Numbered from the stretch's first letter, positions 1 to 10,009 are shown. The stretch: 49,306 nucleotides of DNA from Nostoc sp. NMS7 (GCF_017115085.1 NZ_JABXKJ010000030.1:1-49306), one strand, 5' to 3'. The notes: generated from the sequence alone by a model not told the origin. Numbers and translations: made by a program.

Positions 1-1
1 A

Positions 2-178
2 GCCAAAGAAATTTATTTCTGGGCGGGCGTGGAAGTCAACAAGCGATTTCTAGCTGAAGTTGACACCAATGAGCTTTTTCTGTGGCTCTACCGCGTGGTC
101 TATTTACCTGAAAATAGCTTTTGTCTGGTAATAATACCTCTTTTTGACAAGCCTGATTATCTCTATATATTTATTTAG
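2..178 (+). CDS. 3' end of an unidentified gene, cut by the window start
   Basis: An open frame enters at base 2 and stops at TAG 176-178, giving 58 codons with no start inside the window. The readable part contains FWAGVEVNKRF and LFLWLYRVVYLPE. The last 15 or so residues (IIPLFDKPDYLYIFI) look like run-on rather than conserved protein, so the gene may be a frameshifted relic. I do not recognise the family. It reads in the same direction as the GST operon but is separated from it by 218 bases containing a dyad site. Confidence 0.35.
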   Translation, partial: AKEIYFWAGVEVNKRFLAEVDTNELFLWLYRVVYLPENSFCLVIIPLFDKPDYLYIFI

Positions 179-232
179 TTACACTAATAATTAGGTATAC
201 ATATTCTCAGAAAGACTGTATAATTTTTAAAA

Positions 233-258
233 TACGGTAAACTAACCGATAAACAGTA
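233..258 (+). promoter_or_regulatory. 26-bp dyad site 1, upstream of the GST-cmcJ-tauD operon
   Basis: Left half TACGGTAAAC preceded by AAAA, then 16 bases from the end of TACGGTA to a terminal GTA. The same TACGGTA-N16-GTA layout occurs at 13789, 24269, 26314 and 27031. The right half matches poorly here, so this is one of the weaker dyads, but the left 13 bases AAAATACGGTAAA are identical to the ssuA copy. It lies 139 bases before the GST start, in the gene's orientation. The binding protein is unknown. Confidence 0.5.
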
Positions 259-396
259 ATATGTCATGTAAGTGACGTAGATACCTACCAGTCAATTATT
301 TAACTGGAGTAATCAACACATCTGTCTTATTGCTTGAGTTGGAGTTGTGCAATCTCAAATAGTCTGCATTCACGATAATTACAAGGAAAAGATTTC

Positions 397-1068
397 ATGA
401 GCAACATACAACTGTACTTCGCCAAAGCCTCTACCTTCTCTCAACGGACTCGTGTAGTCTTACTGGAAAAAGGCATTGACTTCACCCCGATAGAAATTGA
501 CTTACAAAATAAACCAGATGGGTACACGCAGATTTCGCGCTATGGCAAAGTTCCAGCTATCAAACATGGAGATGTTGAAATTTATGAGTCCGCCATTATC
601 AATGAATATCTAGATGAGGTTTTTCCAGAACCACCATTGTTACCCCGCGATCCCGCAGCTAAAGCGATCGCTCGTATCTGGATAGACTACGCCAATACTC
701 GGTTTGTCCCAGCTTTTAACAAATTTCTGCGCGGTAAAGATAGCCAAGAACAAGAACAAGGACGAAAAGAGTTCACAGAAGCACTTCTATATATTGAACA
801 AGAAGGATTAGGCAAAGGTGATTACTTATTAGGAGATCAGTTTAGCCTAGTTGATATCAGCTTCTATCCTTGGTTTGAACGTTTACCAGTCTTAGAACAC
901 TTCCGCAAATTCACACTACCAGCAGAAACACCTCGTTTGCAGACATGGTGGAATCTGGTACGCGATCGCTCCTCAATTCAAGCAGTAGAAAATCCTGTAG
1001 ACTTCTATTTGCAAAGATTCGCCAAAGTTCTCGGTGAACCGATTCCCGTTGGTGCAGCAGAAAAATAG
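397..1068 (+). CDS. Glutathione S-transferase family protein
   Basis: Cytosolic GST of 223 residues. The N-terminal thioredoxin-like half (about 1-80) has STFSQRTR where omega/SspA-like GSTs have the CPFCQR active site, so Ser stands at the redox position. The cis-proline lies in KVPAI and the gamma-glutamyl binding motif is [10 protein letters not shown] (about 63-72). The helical C-terminal domain follows (90-210). AAGGAAAAG precedes the ATG. It opens a plus-strand series with a CmcJ-type oxygenase and TauD, and dyad site 1 lies upstream, so a role in glutathione-linked handling of an organosulfur compound is plausible but inferred. Confidence 0.9.
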   Translation: MSNIQLYFAKASTFSQRTRVVLLEKGIDFTPIEIDLQNKPDGYTQISRYGKVPAIKHGDVEIYESAIINEYLDEVFPEPPLLPRDPAAKAIARIWIDYANTRFVPAFNKFLRGKDSQEQEQGRKEFTEALLYIEQEGLGKGDYLLGDQFSLVDISFYPWFERLPVLEHFRKFTLPAETPRLQTWWNLVRDRSSIQAVENPVDFYLQRFAKVLGEPIPVGAAEK

Positions 1069-1152
1069 GACACAGGGCTGTGGTGATGGGAGTGAATCAT
1101 TAACTGTTGAGTATTGACCAAAAATTAACCAAAATCCAAAATGGGATAACTT

Positions 1153-2025
1153 ATGAGCTTAAATAACCAAGTTCTAGATAGACCGATTTCCCAAGAACTG
1201 CCATACGTAGAGGCTAACCTCAGTTACCTGATTCCAATGGCAGAAAAACCCGTTAACTATACCTACGAACCGCCAGCCGGGATTCCTCGCACTAATGCAA
1301 CTTATCAGACGTACAAACTACCCATCTACAACGCTCGTTCGATCTCAGAGAACATCTCGTTAGATAAAGAAGGTTTTGCGTTTACTGGACATCGTACTAA
1401 TGTGCGCGACTTTTATAACGAAGACGAAGTTCGCCGCCTCTACTACCCAGAAGCCGAGCAATTATTAAAAGAGGTGACAGGTGCAACTAAGGTAGTAATA
1501 TTCGATCACACCCTGCGTAACGCTGGTAAGTCCAGTCCAGGTGAGAATAATATTAAAGAACCTGCCAAGCGTGTACATAACGACTTCACTGCCAAATCTG
1601 GCTATACTCGCGCCCGTTTGGAACTAGCAGCGCAAGGCATAGATAATGATGAAATTGATACACTATTGCAACAGCGATTTGCCATCATTAATGTTTGGCG
1701 ATCGATCGCAACACCAATTCAAGAGTCACCATTAGCAGTGTGTGACGCGCAAAGTATCGCACCCACAGACATTGTAGCTGGCGATCTTGTGTACCGCGAT
1801 CGCATCGGTGAAACTTATGGAGTCACGTATAACTCCAAACATAAATGGTTCTACTTCCCACAAATGCACAGAGATGAGGCACTATTTATCAAGTGTTTCG
1901 ACTCCGCAGAAGACGGACACGCACGTTTTGCAGCCCATACAGCCTTTGAAGACCCGACCAGCCCAGCCAACGCTCCCCCACGAGAAAGCATCGAACTACG
2001 AACATTCGTCTTTTACCCCGCATAG
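1153..2025 (+). CDS. CmcJ/NvfI-type 2-oxoglutarate/Fe(II)-like oxygenase
   Basis: 290 residues resembling the CmcJ / gibberellin-4-desaturase-like family (cephamycin 7-alpha-methoxylation protein CmcJ, fungal AsaB and NvfI). A VHNDFT segment supplies His142 and Asp144 of an HxD metal site. A distal histidine appears in FPQMHRDEALFIKCFDS (about His239), with R/K residues that could hold 2-oxoglutarate. It sits 84 bases after the GST and 70 before tauD, all on the plus strand, suggesting one transcript with two non-haem iron oxygenases. The substrate is unknown; the tauD neighbour suggests a sulfonate or sulfur-containing metabolite. The ATG at 1153 is the only convincing start. Confidence 0.8.
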   Translation: MSLNNQVLDRPISQELPYVEANLSYLIPMAEKPVNYTYEPPAGIPRTNATYQTYKLPIYNARSISENISLDKEGFAFTGHRTNVRDFYNEDEVRRLYYPEAEQLLKEVTGATKVVIFDHTLRNAGKSSPGENNIKEPAKRVHNDFTAKSGYTRARLELAAQGIDNDEIDTLLQQRFAIINVWRSIATPIQESPLAVCDAQSIAPTDIVAGDLVYRDRIGETYGVTYNSKHKWFYFPQMHRDEALFIKCFDSAEDGHARFAAHTAFEDPTSPANAPPRESIELRTFVFYPA

Positions 2026-2095
2026 ATAGCAAAAGCTTCCTCTTACTCTCTGCGTGAGACAAATCCACAATCTTATTTAACTTGGAGTAACTACC

Positions 2096-3010
2096 ATGAC
2101 TTCCCAACACTTTGACATCAAATCAATTGCCGGATGTATCGGTGCAAAAATCATCGGTGTTGACTTGAGCAGTAACCTCAGCAACGAAATCATCAGCGAT
2201 ATCCGTAAAGCTTTAGTTAAACACAAAGTTATCTTCTTCCGAGAGCAGAACCTTGATGCTCAAGGACAAGTAGCCTTTGCCCGTCGCTTTGGGGAAGTCA
2301 CTACAGCCCATCCCACTGTTCCCTCATTGCCAGAAAACCCCGAAGTTCTTGACCTGAATTATGGCAAGACTGTGAGTCGCGCCAATAACTGGCACACTGA
2401 TGTCACATTTGTAGACCGTCCCCCCCTTGGTTCCGTTTTACGGGCGTTGGTCATCCCACCATCAGGAGGTGATACTATTTGGGCAAACTCCGTGACTGCT
2501 TACGAAGATTTACCAACTCACCTACGTAATCTTGCTGACCAACTTTGGGCAGTACACAGCAACGCTTACGATTATGCAGCAGCTACAATTGACTTACCAA
2601 AAGAAGTTTTAGAGCATCGGGCTGTTTTTACCTCCACTGTATACGAAACCCTGCATCCAGTTGTCCGCGTCCATCCTGAATCCGGTGAACGTGGGTTATT
2701 TATTGGTGGGTTCGTGCGCCGCCTGCGTGGTTTATCCCAGAATGAATCCGATGAAATCGTGAAATTGTTCCAAGCTTACATTACACGTCCTGAGAACACA
2801 GTCCGGTGGCGCTGGAAAGTTGGCGATGTTGCTTTCTGGGATAATCGTGCTACTCAACATTATGCGATCGCAGACTACGGCAATCAACCTCGCCACGTTC
2901 AACGAGTAACTATTGTTGGTGATATTCCCGTTGGTATTGATGGTAAACAAAGTGAAGCCATCAAGGGAGACTCCTCTGCATATAACCGACGTGAGGCAGT
3001 AACTGCGTAA
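2096..3010 (+). CDS. tauD: TauD/TfdA-type alpha-ketoglutarate-dependent dioxygenase (taurine dioxygenase-like)
   Basis: 304 residues. The facial triad is visible: His100 and Asp102 in NNWHTDVTF and His255 in RATQHYAIADY, with a 2-oxoglutarate arginine in the following RHVQR segment. TauD couples 2-oxoglutarate decarboxylation to hydroxylation of the carbon bearing the sulfonate, releasing sulfite; the same fold serves alkylsulfatases (AtsK), so the exact substrate is open. TTGGAGTAACTACC precedes the ATG and gives a good ribosome-binding site. It ends the GST-cmcJ-tauD set. Released sulfite could feed the metY/metX step downstream once reduced. Confidence 0.88.
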   Translation: MTSQHFDIKSIAGCIGAKIIGVDLSSNLSNEIISDIRKALVKHKVIFFREQNLDAQGQVAFARRFGEVTTAHPTVPSLPENPEVLDLNYGKTVSRANNWHTDVTFVDRPPLGSVLRALVIPPSGGDTIWANSVTAYEDLPTHLRNLADQLWAVHSNAYDYAAATIDLPKEVLEHRAVFTSTVYETLHPVVRVHPESGERGLFIGGFVRRLRGLSQNESDEIVKLFQAYITRPENTVRWRWKVGDVAFWDNRATQHYAIADYGNQPRHVQRVTIVGDIPVGIDGKQSEAIKGDSSAYNRREAVTA

Positions 3011-3123
3011 TAGGGACTCGCGTAAAAATAAAATACCAGGTAGACAATCTCTATGAAGTAGAAGATTCCAAACTTTCATTGGTAGTAAACTGCAAGTTCC
3101 ATACTTGGTCATGGGAGCGATAC

Positions 3124-3819
3124 ATGGGTGATACACGTGCTACTGTTTTGGAAACAATAGCGGATACTTTAATGGAGCGTGCTGAGGCTCTGCCTTCTCG
3201 TGTTCTGCAAGTAGCGGTGACAGGCATTACTGCAAGTGGGAAATCTACTTTGGCACAGGAGCTAGCGCAGATATTAACCAGACGTGGAAGAAGTTCTGTT
3301 CACATTGCAGTGGATGATTTCCATAACCCAAGTCACCTGCGCCATCGCCGAGGTCGTGAGTCGGCTAAAGGCTACTATTTTGATGCCTACAACTATCCGC
3401 TCCTTAAAAAGCTTGTGCTTGAACCACTCGCGCCTGGGGGTAATTTAATCTATCAGGCACGTGGGTTCGACTTGGAAACAGATGCTCCAGTGGAAGAGAC
3501 ACCTAATAAAGCCAATCCTGGAGATATTTTTCTTTTTGCTGCCAGTTTTCTGCTACGACCAGAGATTGTCTCTTACTTTGACTATCGTATCTATATAGAT
3601 ACAGATTTTGAGGTGGCCGAACAGCGTGGGGTAGAGAGGGATGCAGCACGGCTTGGGTCTTACGAAAACGCAGTTCGTCTATATCGTCAGCGATACCATG
3701 CTGCACAACGAATCTACTTTGCAGAATCTAATCCTGTGCAGTATGCCAATGCTTTATTGAAAAACAATAATTTGGCAGAACCGATTCTCTTCTTTAGAGC
3801 AAATCATCCTAATTCGTAA
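3124..3819 (+). CDS. P-loop uridine kinase-like (PRK/URK family) protein
   Basis: 231 residues from ATG 3124. I chose this start over TTG 3079 because GGGAG lies about seven bases before it and the extra 15 residues look non-coding. Walker A is GITASGKST (about 34-42). A DDFH motif follows, as in uridine kinases and phosphoribulokinase-like proteins where the Asp positions the phosphoryl acceptor. RHRRGRESAKGYYFDAYNY resembles the URK lid/substrate segment. The physiological acceptor is unknown; annotated relatives are usually 'uridine kinase'. It lies 113 bases after tauD on the same strand and may be co-transcribed. Confidence 0.8.
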   Translation: MGDTRATVLETIADTLMERAEALPSRVLQVAVTGITASGKSTLAQELAQILTRRGRSSVHIAVDDFHNPSHLRHRRGRESAKGYYFDAYNYPLLKKLVLEPLAPGGNLIYQARGFDLETDAPVEETPNKANPGDIFLFAASFLLRPEIVSYFDYRIYIDTDFEVAEQRGVERDAARLGSYENAVRLYRQRYHAAQRIYFAESNPVQYANALLKNNNLAEPILFFRANHPNS

Positions 3820-4172
3820 TGGGCTACGCTCCGCTTCTCTACGAGAGGCTGCATGCGCCAACTGGACGCTACACGAACAAACGAACGTAATTAAGACACA
3901 CTGTAAATAGGAGAATGAGTAGCAGAAAGGCAGATGAGGGACTAGGCGGTATAGATTTCCTGTACGAACCGTATGACACCGAGGCGGATTGGGCGATTAG
4001 TAAGGACTTTAATCCTTACTAAGAACTTATTTATCCATCCATTTGAACTTGACAAACTAGTAGATGCTACTAAAATATCTTTCAAATATTTTCTAATTGA
4101 TTTACCAGATTTTTTCAAATGTTAAAACGATAAACATTTGAACCCAATATCTAATGACGATCGCACTTTTTT
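3820..4172. other. Intergenic stretch with dispersed repeat and hairpin
   Basis: No convincing gene. Bases 3821-3870 contain the Nostoc-type palindromic repeat GCTACGCTCCGCTTCTCTAC followed by GAGAGGCTGC. Bases 3997-4022 form a perfect 10-bp inverted repeat, TTAGTAAGGA and TCCTTACTAA with a 6-base loop, resembling the AGGACT/AGTCCT repeat near 29770. A 35-codon ORF (3915-4022) ends inside that hairpin and has its AGGAG only one base before ATG, so I do not call it. The AT-rich remainder (4023-4172) probably holds the promoter of the second GST gene. Confidence 0.6.
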
Positions 4173-4766
4173 ATGAAACTCTTCTATACACCTAACTCAC
4201 CGTATGCACGCATAGCAAGAATAGCTTCACTAGAACTGAATCTCAGTGAGCAGATCGAAATGCAAAAAGTCACTGTACGAGATCCGAATAGTGAGCTACT
4301 GAATTACAACCCCACAGGTAAAGTCCCAACACTAGCAACTGATGACGGATTTATTTTGAGTGAAACACGCATAATATGCGTTTATTTAAATCAATTCAAT
4401 CCCAAAATCAAATTAGTTGCTGATGTTTCTGATGGCTTTTTACAGCAACTTGAAGGTATAGCTAGTGGGTTCATAGATGGTATTGCTGTCTGGGTACGGG
4501 AGTTACGGCGTTCTTCAACTGAGCAATCATCAGGAATAATCGAATTAGAGCGATCGCGTGCTTTAAGAATCTTGGACTACTTTGAGAAGATTTCTGAGAA
4601 ATTCGACCAAACTCCTAAACTTGCTCATATCACCCTCGCATCAGCGCTGGGGCTAGAGAGCCGTCTGCCTGAACTGCAATGGCGATTAAGCTACCCCAAA
4701 CTTGCACAATGGTATGATGAGTTTTCTGGGCAACCTTCCCTGCAAGCGACGAAACCAGACTCCTAA
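4173..4766 (+). CDS. Glutathione S-transferase family protein (second)
   Basis: 197 residues with a GST N-terminal domain starting MKLFYTPNSPYARIARI, where Ser9/Tyr11 lie at the usual active-site turn. The cis-proline is in GKVPTL, followed by the SETRIICVYL glutathione-binding segment. The helical domain covers about 85-195. It is shorter than the first GST and not a recent duplicate of it. It stands alone on the plus strand, with no close partner on either side. General detoxification or a GSH-dependent step in sulfur metabolism are both possible; sequence alone does not decide. Confidence 0.85.
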   Translation: MKLFYTPNSPYARIARIASLELNLSEQIEMQKVTVRDPNSELLNYNPTGKVPTLATDDGFILSETRIICVYLNQFNPKIKLVADVSDGFLQQLEGIASGFIDGIAVWVRELRRSSTEQSSGIIELERSRALRILDYFEKISEKFDQTPKLAHITLASALGLESRLPELQWRLSYPKLAQWYDEFSGQPSLQATKPDS

Positions 4767-4945
4767 AGATAATTAGTAATTCGTAGTTAAGATTTAAATT
4801 ACGAGTTATTTGTTCTTTGGATAATAATTAAAAATTAACAATTATTTTCAAAACGTTACTGTGCGAGTTTTGTTTTCAGATGCACAATATTTATTTTTTA
4901 TCTCACGCAGAAACGCAGAGGTGCAGAGAGTAATTAAGAGTGTTA

Positions 4946-4972
4946 TTAATTACGAATTACGAATTACGAATT
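4946..4972 (+). repeat. AATTACG heptamer tandem repeat abutting a start codon
   Basis: Three to four copies of AATTACG (attacgaattacgaattacga) run directly into the ATG at 4973. This is a short tandemly repeated repetitive (STRR) sequence typical of heterocystous cyanobacteria. Two more units occur at about 36471-36486, before the ABC exporter gene. Here the array has replaced any normal ribosome-binding site of the following chimeric ORF, which supports that ORF being a relic. Confidence 0.75.
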
Positions 4973-5413
4973 ATGTCCGCCTCAACTATTCTGTTTGATT
5001 TAGATGGGACTTTGACAGATCCCAAGCCTGGCATTACTCGCTGCATTCAGTTTGCTTTATCTGAACTCGGTCATAGACCACCCGATGCTGATGAATTACA
5101 TTGGTGTATTGGCCCTCCAATCAAAGACCGTTTTTCGCTGATCGGATACATTACTGTTCATTGGCTACCTTGCCCATTTCGTCCCAAACTTCAAGGTTAT
5201 ATTTCGGAGTTATTCATCCAAAAAACTGCTCGTGGTCAAGGTATCGGCAAAACTCTGCTAGCAACCGTCATATCAGAGGCAAAAATCCGAGAATGTTCAG
5301 GACTCATGTTGCTAAACCACAAAGAGCGAGAATCTTATCAACGGGAATTTTACCGTAAGCAAGGCTGGCTCGAACGTGAAACAGTTGCCAATTTTATCTA
5401 TCCATTGATTTAA
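4973..5413 (+). pseudogene. Chimeric relic: HAD phosphatase N-terminus joined in frame to a GNAT C-terminus
   Basis: From ATG 4973 the first about 50 residues are the start of a HAD phosphatase of the Gph/phosphoglycolate type: DLDGTLTDP is motif I and GPPIKDRFS the usual continuation. At about base 5135 the sequence switches to the middle of a GNAT acetyltransferase, from IGYITVHWLP through FIQKTARGQGIGKTLLA (acetyl-CoA pyrophosphate loop) to YRKQGW near the end. HAD motifs II-IV and the GNAT N-terminus are absent. The frame stays open over 147 codons, so a deletion joined two genes in phase. A functional fusion is possible but unlikely, since the HAD part has only one catalytic motif. Confidence 0.8.
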
Positions 5414-5415
5414 AT

Positions 5416-5562
5416 TTGGATAATACAGAACAAATCGATGTGTTGCTGTTGCCTTTACAAAAAATTATAGAATTAATTGAAAGCGGTACTTTATTGCAAG
5501 CATTACATATTAACTCATTATTTTTAACCTTAAAAAAGCTTGGCAAATTACAATTTAATTAA
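5416..5562 (+). pseudogene. C-terminal fragment of a NUDIX-like hydrolase
   Basis: Right after the chimera stop, another frame reads 48 codons: LDNTEQIDVLLLPLQKIIEL, then an ESGT turn and ALHINSLFLTLKKLGKL, ending at TAA 5560-5562. The pattern (EQI-V-LLPL...I-SG-L--AL---SLF) matches the tail of ADP-ribose-pyrophosphatase-type NUDIX proteins. The NUDIX box itself is absent and there is no start codon. It therefore seems to be a third gene remnant in the same deletion scar. Family assignment is from pattern only. Confidence 0.5.
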
Positions 5563-5611
5563 TAGCTGCTAATTATATTTACTAATCCAACTATCCAAAA
5601 AAGAGAAAAAT

Positions 5612-5653
5612 ATGACTGTGGCAGCTTTAGGAAGTTGTGTATTGAGGAGGTAG
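5612..5653 (+). other. Possible 13-codon upstream ORF before the methyltransferase
   Basis: ATG 5612 begins MTVAALGSCVLRR and stops at TAG 5651, 9 bases before the methyltransferase ATG. The GAGGAGG inside its last codons is the likely ribosome-binding site of that gene. The 19 bases before it (CTATCCAAAAAAGAGAAAA) also occur immediately before the DszA-like gene at 28292. It may be a leader peptide or the remains of a lost gene start. Confidence 0.3.
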
Positions 5654-5662
5654 AGTTACAAA

Positions 5663-6427
5663 ATGCCAGATAAATGGAATCCAGAATTATATGAACGGTT
5701 TCAATCCCAAAGAAGTCGCCCATTTTACGATTTGGTAGACATGGTGCATCGGCAAGAAAACTTACGAGTTCTGGATTTAGGATCTGGAACGGGAAAGTTA
5801 ACGAAATATCTGCACGATACACTAGCAGCACAAGAAACTCTGGGAATAGATGCTTCTGAAAATATGCTGCAAAAAGCACGTCAATATGAAGGTAACGGTC
5901 TACGATTTGAGCAAGGAAAAATAGAGGATAACCCAGGAGAAGGAGAGTTTGATTTAGTTTTTTCTAATGCCGCTTTGCAATGGTTAACAGGACACGAAGC
6001 TTTATTTGAAAAATTACGCCGCAAGTTACGTCCGGGTGGACAACTGGCTATACAAATCCCAACGATGGACGATGAACCAGTACATCAGTTAGCACTTGAA
6101 ACAGCCAAGGATTTTAGTCAAGAATTGGGGGAATATGTGCGGCGATTGGAGGTACTTACCCCAGTAAATTATGCAAAACTGCTGTATAAACTGGGGTTTA
6201 TGAAGCAGGAAGTAAAACTTCAGATTTATGGTCATGTTCTACCGTCACGAGAATCTGTAGTTGAGTGGTATCGTGGCACGCTATTAACGGCATACGAGTC
6301 GCGGTTAGATATCCAGACTTATGAACGATTTGTAGAACGGTATAGGAAAAAGTTATTTGAGAAGTTGGAAGATGAGCAACCTTTCTTTTTCCCTTACAAA
6401 CGCATTTTAATGTGGGGACGCGTTTAA
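5663..6427 (+). CDS. Class I SAM-dependent methyltransferase (trans-aconitate methyltransferase-like)
   Basis: 254 residues. The SAM-binding motif I is VLDLGSGTGKLTKYL, followed by the acidic loop LGIDASENML and motif LVFSNAALQWL, the pattern of Tam/YafE-type methyltransferases. RPGGQLAIQIP is the post-motif strand. AGGAGG (5645-5650) lies 12 bases upstream of the ATG, overlapping a short upstream ORF. Tam methylates trans-aconitate; many relatives have other small carboxylate substrates, so I keep the call generic. It follows the deletion scar and precedes metY with 189 bases between. Confidence 0.85.
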   Translation: MPDKWNPELYERFQSQRSRPFYDLVDMVHRQENLRVLDLGSGTGKLTKYLHDTLAAQETLGIDASENMLQKARQYEGNGLRFEQGKIEDNPGEGEFDLVFSNAALQWLTGHEALFEKLRRKLRPGGQLAIQIPTMDDEPVHQLALETAKDFSQELGEYVRRLEVLTPVNYAKLLYKLGFMKQEVKLQIYGHVLPSRESVVEWYRGTLLTAYESRLDIQTYERFVERYRKKLFEKLEDEQPFFFPYKRILMWGRV

Positions 6428-6610
6428 TTAATTCGTAATTTGTAATTGGGATAATGATGAACCGCGATTTCTAAGAGACTGGTATATTTGCAAAGGTAAG
6501 ATGCTCCTCAGAAGGATAACTCAGCAGATGGGGACTTGACGCAGGAATGTTAATATACTAAAAGTCGATAGATTTATCATTGTTTGTCAAAATATCTTTG
6601 CTAGCAATAA

Positions 6611-7909
<1,299 letters not shown>

Positions 7910-7910
7910 G

Positions 7911-7966
7911 TTAGTCATTAGTCATTAGTCATTGGTCATTAGTCATTGGTCATTGGTCATTGGTCA
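7911..7966 (+). repeat. Heptamer tandem repeat (TTAGTCA/TTGGTCA), eight units
   Basis: Eight consecutive 7-base units alternate TTAGTCA and TTGGTCA directly after the metY stop codon. This is a classic STRR of heterocystous cyanobacteria. The following bases 7980-8040 carry another dispersed repeat (CGCGAACAGCGTCTTGTAGA and onward). The region separates metY from metX and may alter their coupling; no terminator-like hairpin with a T tract is evident. Confidence 0.9.
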
Positions 7967-8113
7967 CTTGTACTGAGCAAACGCGAACAGCGTCTTGTAG
8001 AGAAGTCGTTGGCGCAGCCTAAGAAGAGAAGTATTGGTCATTGGTCTCTCCCTCATGTTCCCCAAATCTAAAATTTTGAATTTTGAATTTATTGTCTCCT
8101 CAGTTAGTATTAG

Positions 8114-9172
8114 ATGAATTATCAGCACTTCATTTCACCACAAACTCAGTATTATCATTTGCCGATACCATTTGAGTTAGAAGGAGAGGAAGTTTTAACT
8201 GGGGTTCAGGTCGCTTATCGAACTTGGGGAAAGTTAAACTTGGAAGGCGATAATGGAGTGCTAATTTGTCATGCTTTAACTGGTTCGGCTGATGCAGATG
8301 ACTGGTGGGAAGGTTTGTTAGGTTCAAAAAAAGCACTGGATAGTGATCGCAATTTTATTGTATGCAGCAATATTTTGGGCAGTTGTTACGGCACTACGGG
8401 AGCAACTAGCATCAATCCCCAAACAGGAATCCGTTATGGCGGATCATTTCCAGCGATTACGATTCGGGATATGGTTCACTTACAAGCTGCACTGATTAAA
8501 TATCTGGGAATTAAATCTTTACAGCTAGTAATTGGTGGGTCACTTGGTGGGATGCAGGTATTAGAGTGGGCGTTATTATATCCAGAAATCGTGCAAACGA
8601 TCGCACCCATTGCCACTTCCGGTAGACATTCAGCTTGGTGTATTGGGTTGAGTGAAGCCCAAAGACAGGCTATCTATGCCGATCCCAATTGGCTTGGGGG
8701 TGACTACACACCAGAACAGCCACCAAACCAAGGATTAGCTGTAGCGCGGATGATGGCGATGAGTGCTTACCGTTCTTGGCAGACCTTTACAGAACGTTTT
8801 GGACGACAATATGATGCTTCTGCTGACCAATTTGCGATCGCTAGCTACTTACAACATCATGGTCAAAAGCTAGTACAGAAATTTGATGCCAATACTTACA
8901 TCACTCTCACCCAAGCAATGGATAGTCATGATATTGCTCAAGGTCAAGACTATAAATCTGTTTTGCAAAGCATTAAACAACCGGCTTTAGTTGTTGCTAT
9001 TGATTCTGATATTCTTTATCCGCCGATAGAACAACAAGAACTAGCAGATTTAATTCCTCATGCTCAACTAGGTTTGCTGAAATCAATTTACGGTCACGAT
9101 GGCTTTTTGATTGATACAGAAGCTTTAAATGAGTTAGTAATTAACTTTCAACAATCTTCAGGTATTATGTAG
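8114..9172 (+). CDS. metX: Homoserine O-acetyltransferase
   Basis: 352 residues of the alpha/beta-hydrolase acetyltransferase family. ICHALTGSADADDWW forms the oxyanion region, the nucleophile Ser143 lies in GGSLGGMQVLEW, and the acid/base pair is Asp297 or Asp299 (AIDSDILYP) and His328 (YGHDGFLID). It transfers acetyl (or in some members succinyl) from CoA to homoserine, feeding MetY upstream. Start at ATG 8114; no strong ribosome-binding site is seen. Acyl specificity cannot be read with certainty. Confidence 0.93.
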   Translation: MNYQHFISPQTQYYHLPIPFELEGEEVLTGVQVAYRTWGKLNLEGDNGVLICHALTGSADADDWWEGLLGSKKALDSDRNFIVCSNILGSCYGTTGATSINPQTGIRYGGSFPAITIRDMVHLQAALIKYLGIKSLQLVIGGSLGGMQVLEWALLYPEIVQTIAPIATSGRHSAWCIGLSEAQRQAIYADPNWLGGDYTPEQPPNQGLAVARMMAMSAYRSWQTFTERFGRQYDASADQFAIASYLQHHGQKLVQKFDANTYITLTQAMDSHDIAQGQDYKSVLQSIKQPALVVAIDSDILYPPIEQQELADLIPHAQLGLLKSIYGHDGFLIDTEALNELVINFQQSSGIM

Positions 9173-9227
9173 AACTACATTGAGCTTTTGTAATTTTGTG
9201 TTAACCGAACCCCATATTCTTAAATGA

Positions 9228-9665
9228 TTAAGTCGAGCCTATATCCGAGCAGTCGCAGGTAAAGCAGGCTTAAATCTTTCTATCCGCGAATATGATTATG
9301 GAGTAGATGGTAACTTTGATGAAATTACTATCCGTAACAATCGACGGGTAGAATCAGGTTTTTCGCTCAGTTTTCAACTAAAAGCTTCAACCCAATGGCA
9401 GCGAGATAATAACACTATTACCTACGATTTGGAAGCCAAAACTTACAATGATTTAGTCATTCGCCGCAATTTTCGGATGGCTGTACCTTGTATCCTCATC
9501 CTATTTGCCTTAGCTCCAGATTCATCCCAATGGTTAACATACGATGAGGATGAAATGCGTCTGCGTGGAAGTTGTTATTGGGAATACATAAGCGGCAAAC
9601 CAACCACCAATCGCCAAAGTGTTAGAATCAAAATCCCTCGACAACAACGCTTAACTCCAGAATAG
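9228..9665 (+). pseudogene. DUF4365-type PD-(D/E)XK nuclease-like gene without a usable start
   Basis: The frame reads AYIRAVAGKAGLNLSIREYD, then GVDGNFDEITI, SGFSLSFQLKAST and a C-terminal LIRR/IP-ILILFALAP segment. This is the DUF4365 pattern, with the Asp of GVDG and the Q-x-K of FQLKAS as nuclease-fold residues. The frame opens only after TGA 9225-9227. An ATG at 9224 reads MIKSSLYPSSRR and stops, so the N-terminal codons were lost by a frameshift. TTG 9429 would skip the catalytic part. Probably a recently inactivated nuclease-like gene, next to the small gene at 9707. Confidence 0.65.
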
Positions 9666-9706
9666 TTGCTAGATTTAATAGAGAAGGTCAAAACAGGAGA
9701 GTGGTG

Positions 9707-10009
9707 ATGGTACAAAAAATTTCAACAGAGGAATCACAAACCCATCCTCTCCACATAACTGATGTCGTCAGCTACCTCCAGCAACAAGGATGGCAAGCAG
9801 TAAATCATCCTAATCCACGTTTGTTGGTATTTCAAGGTGACAAAGATGACGCAGGTGATCCCATCCAGCTTGTGTTACCGAGTCAAAACACCTTTGAAGA
9901 TAGCGATCGCCTACTCAAAAAAGCTATAAATTTATTAGCGACGATTGAAGACAAATCCCCGCAAGAAATTATCGACATAATTACTCAAACACCTGCCAAA
10001 TCAAATTAA
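9707..10009 (+). CDS. Small protein of unknown function next to a DUF4365 relic
   Basis: 100 residues from ATG 9707, with AGGAGA immediately upstream (9695-9700). The protein has an N-terminal helix (DVVSYLQQQGW), a strand pair LLVFQGDKDD / IQLVLPSQ and a C-terminal helical DSDRLLKKAINLLATIEDK. No catalytic motif or membrane segment is seen. It starts 41 bases after the DUF4365 relic on the same strand and may be its partner, but I do not recognise the family and would not assign an antitoxin role without more evidence. Confidence 0.6.
   Translation: MVQKISTEESQTHPLHITDVVSYLQQQGWQAVNHPNPRLLVFQGDKDDAGDPIQLVLPSQNTFEDSDRLLKKAINLLATIEDKSPQEIIDIITQTPAKSN

Noticed and set aside
3915..4022. 35-codon ORF MSSRKADEGL...
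   Set aside because: The AGGAG is only one base from the ATG and the 3' part is an inverted repeat; no evidence of a gene.
7911..7966. Possible CRISPR-like array
   Set aside because: Pure 7-base tandem units without spacers; an STRR, not a CRISPR.
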